From NCBI GenBank assembly GCA_023213195.1, contig CP096135.1, forward strand, positions 4,088,842 through 4,152,841: a stretch of 64,000 nucleotides of DNA, in the 5' to 3' direction. Shown piece by piece: positions 63,463 to 64,000 of the stretch. This DNA is from Sphingobacteriales bacterium JAD_PAG50586_3 (GTDB lineage Bacteria; Bacteroidota; Bacteroidia; CAMBQF01). How positions within the stretch are numbered: position 1 is the first letter of the stretch; each line of letters opens with the position of its first letter. The translations under genes were made by a program, and so were the position numbers. A model generated the notes under the pieces. It had not been told where the DNA came from. It saw nothing but the letters and a program-made list of their open reading frames with translations, and made no database searches.

Positions 63463-64000
63463 CTACCTCCCCAACACTTTCCCAATCCAGGGTAGGCGGT
63501 TTTCGGCCATACGGTCCATTTCGGCCTGCATTTGGCCCAACAGTTCTTCGTTAAGCTTGGCTAATACCTCGGGGTTGCGGGCATCTTCGGGTTTATAGTC
63601 AAGCGTTTTGGTAAACGGCGGCAACACACTTACCGTAATTTGTGCCGGTAATGGCAGGGCAGGCAAGGTAAAGGGCAAAACATTCAGGCGGAACTTCTTT
63701 TTCCAGCCTAATAGTTCAGCAACTTCGGCACCATCGTACCACGACAGTACAGCCTCGTGCCCGCCAATAGAAACTATGGGTAGTATAGGCACCTGCGCTT
63801 CAATAGCCAGGGTTATGTAGCCTTTGTGGCCATAAAAATCAACAGTGTAACGCTCTTTAAAAGGTTTACAGGTTTCACGGTCGCCCCCGGGTATACCATT
63901 ATAGAGTAGCCGTGTTTAAGTGCTTCAATAGCGTTTTTATATTCGCCTCGTATCATGCCTGTGCGCACAAACGGCGATTTTATTTTCTCCTGAATATCAA
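63463..64000 (-). CDS. Lysophospholipid acyltransferase family protein, partial (one frameshift)
   Basis: The 3' end of a gene that continues beyond the window. With one G restored in the run at 63884-63888 (five, six expected) it reads IQEKIKSPFVRTGMIRGEYKNAIEALKHGYSIMVYPGGDRETCKPFKERYTVDFYGHKGYITLAIEAQVPILPIVSIGGHEAVLSW, the FPEG-type motif being YPGGDRE. That pattern belongs to the PlsC/LPLAT superfamily of acyl-CoA or acyl-ACP acyltransferases; the branch is close to diacylglycerol acyltransferase-like enzymes. The start lies outside. Confidence 0.82.

Overview
The window looks like chromosomal DNA of a Bacteroidota bacterium, most likely of the Chitinophagia/Sphingobacteriia/Flavobacteriia type; I cannot place it more finely by eye. 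The signs are a PorV-family gene of the type IX secretion system (T9SS), several secreted proteins with C-terminal T9SS sorting domains (YPNP motif), TAnnTTTG -7 promoter boxes (the Bacteroidota sigma-A box) placed very close to start codons, a CysPx-type glutathione peroxidase, and AT-rich intergenic DNA with Bacteroidota-style low-complexity words. No prophage, transposase, CRISPR array or rRNA operon is visible; there is one tRNA (tRNA-Cys).

Layout. 0-5 kb: the tail of a large secreted protein, porV, greA, a HIT protein, gltX, folB, a small CWC zinc-type protein and tRNA-Cys, then a 136-bp tandem repeat. 5.3-10.5 kb: a type I-like exporter operon (TetR regulator, ABC protein, HlyD, TolC) whose ABC ATPase motifs are all degenerate. 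10.6-16.8 kb: icd, a DUF6671 protein, a cupin, a radical-SAM/TIGR03915 DNA-repair-like pair and a GlxA-type regulator. 16.9-21.6 kb: a run of VOC and SRPBCC (AHSA1) genes with an ArsR regulator and a striking tandem-dyad operator. 21.6-35.9 kb: MATE pump, tgt, a nucleotidyltransferase, GT2 plus a sigma factor, small unknowns, an OmpA protein, acyl-CoA ligase, two T9SS cargo proteins and a zinc protease. 36-40.9 kb: a surface-glycan cluster (GT25, DegT, WbqC, methyltransferase, acyltransferase, beta-propeller). 40.9-64 kb: alaS, a YfhO-type membrane protein, two DUF6263 proteins, dxs, a LamG T9SS protein, a candidate small RNA, EamA, a TonB-like protein, a cold-shock protein, dnaN, a DUF4340 protein, a 1.1-kb repeat island, acyl-carrier-protein phosphodiesterase, glutathione peroxidase, a patatin-barrel protein, serC and an acyltransferase.

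Sequence quality matters here. I count about 29 single-base disruptions in 24 genes, including essential ones (gltX, alaS, dxs, serC, greA). Most are one-base losses in homopolymers (A8 read as A7, G6 as G5, C5 as C4), seven are one-base insertions, and three are C-to-T changes that turn a likely Gln codon into a stop. In every case restoring one base gives an open frame whose length is an exact multiple of three and fits the family. I therefore annotate these as single intact genes spanning the break, and regard the breaks as sequencing or assembly errors rather than pseudogenes.
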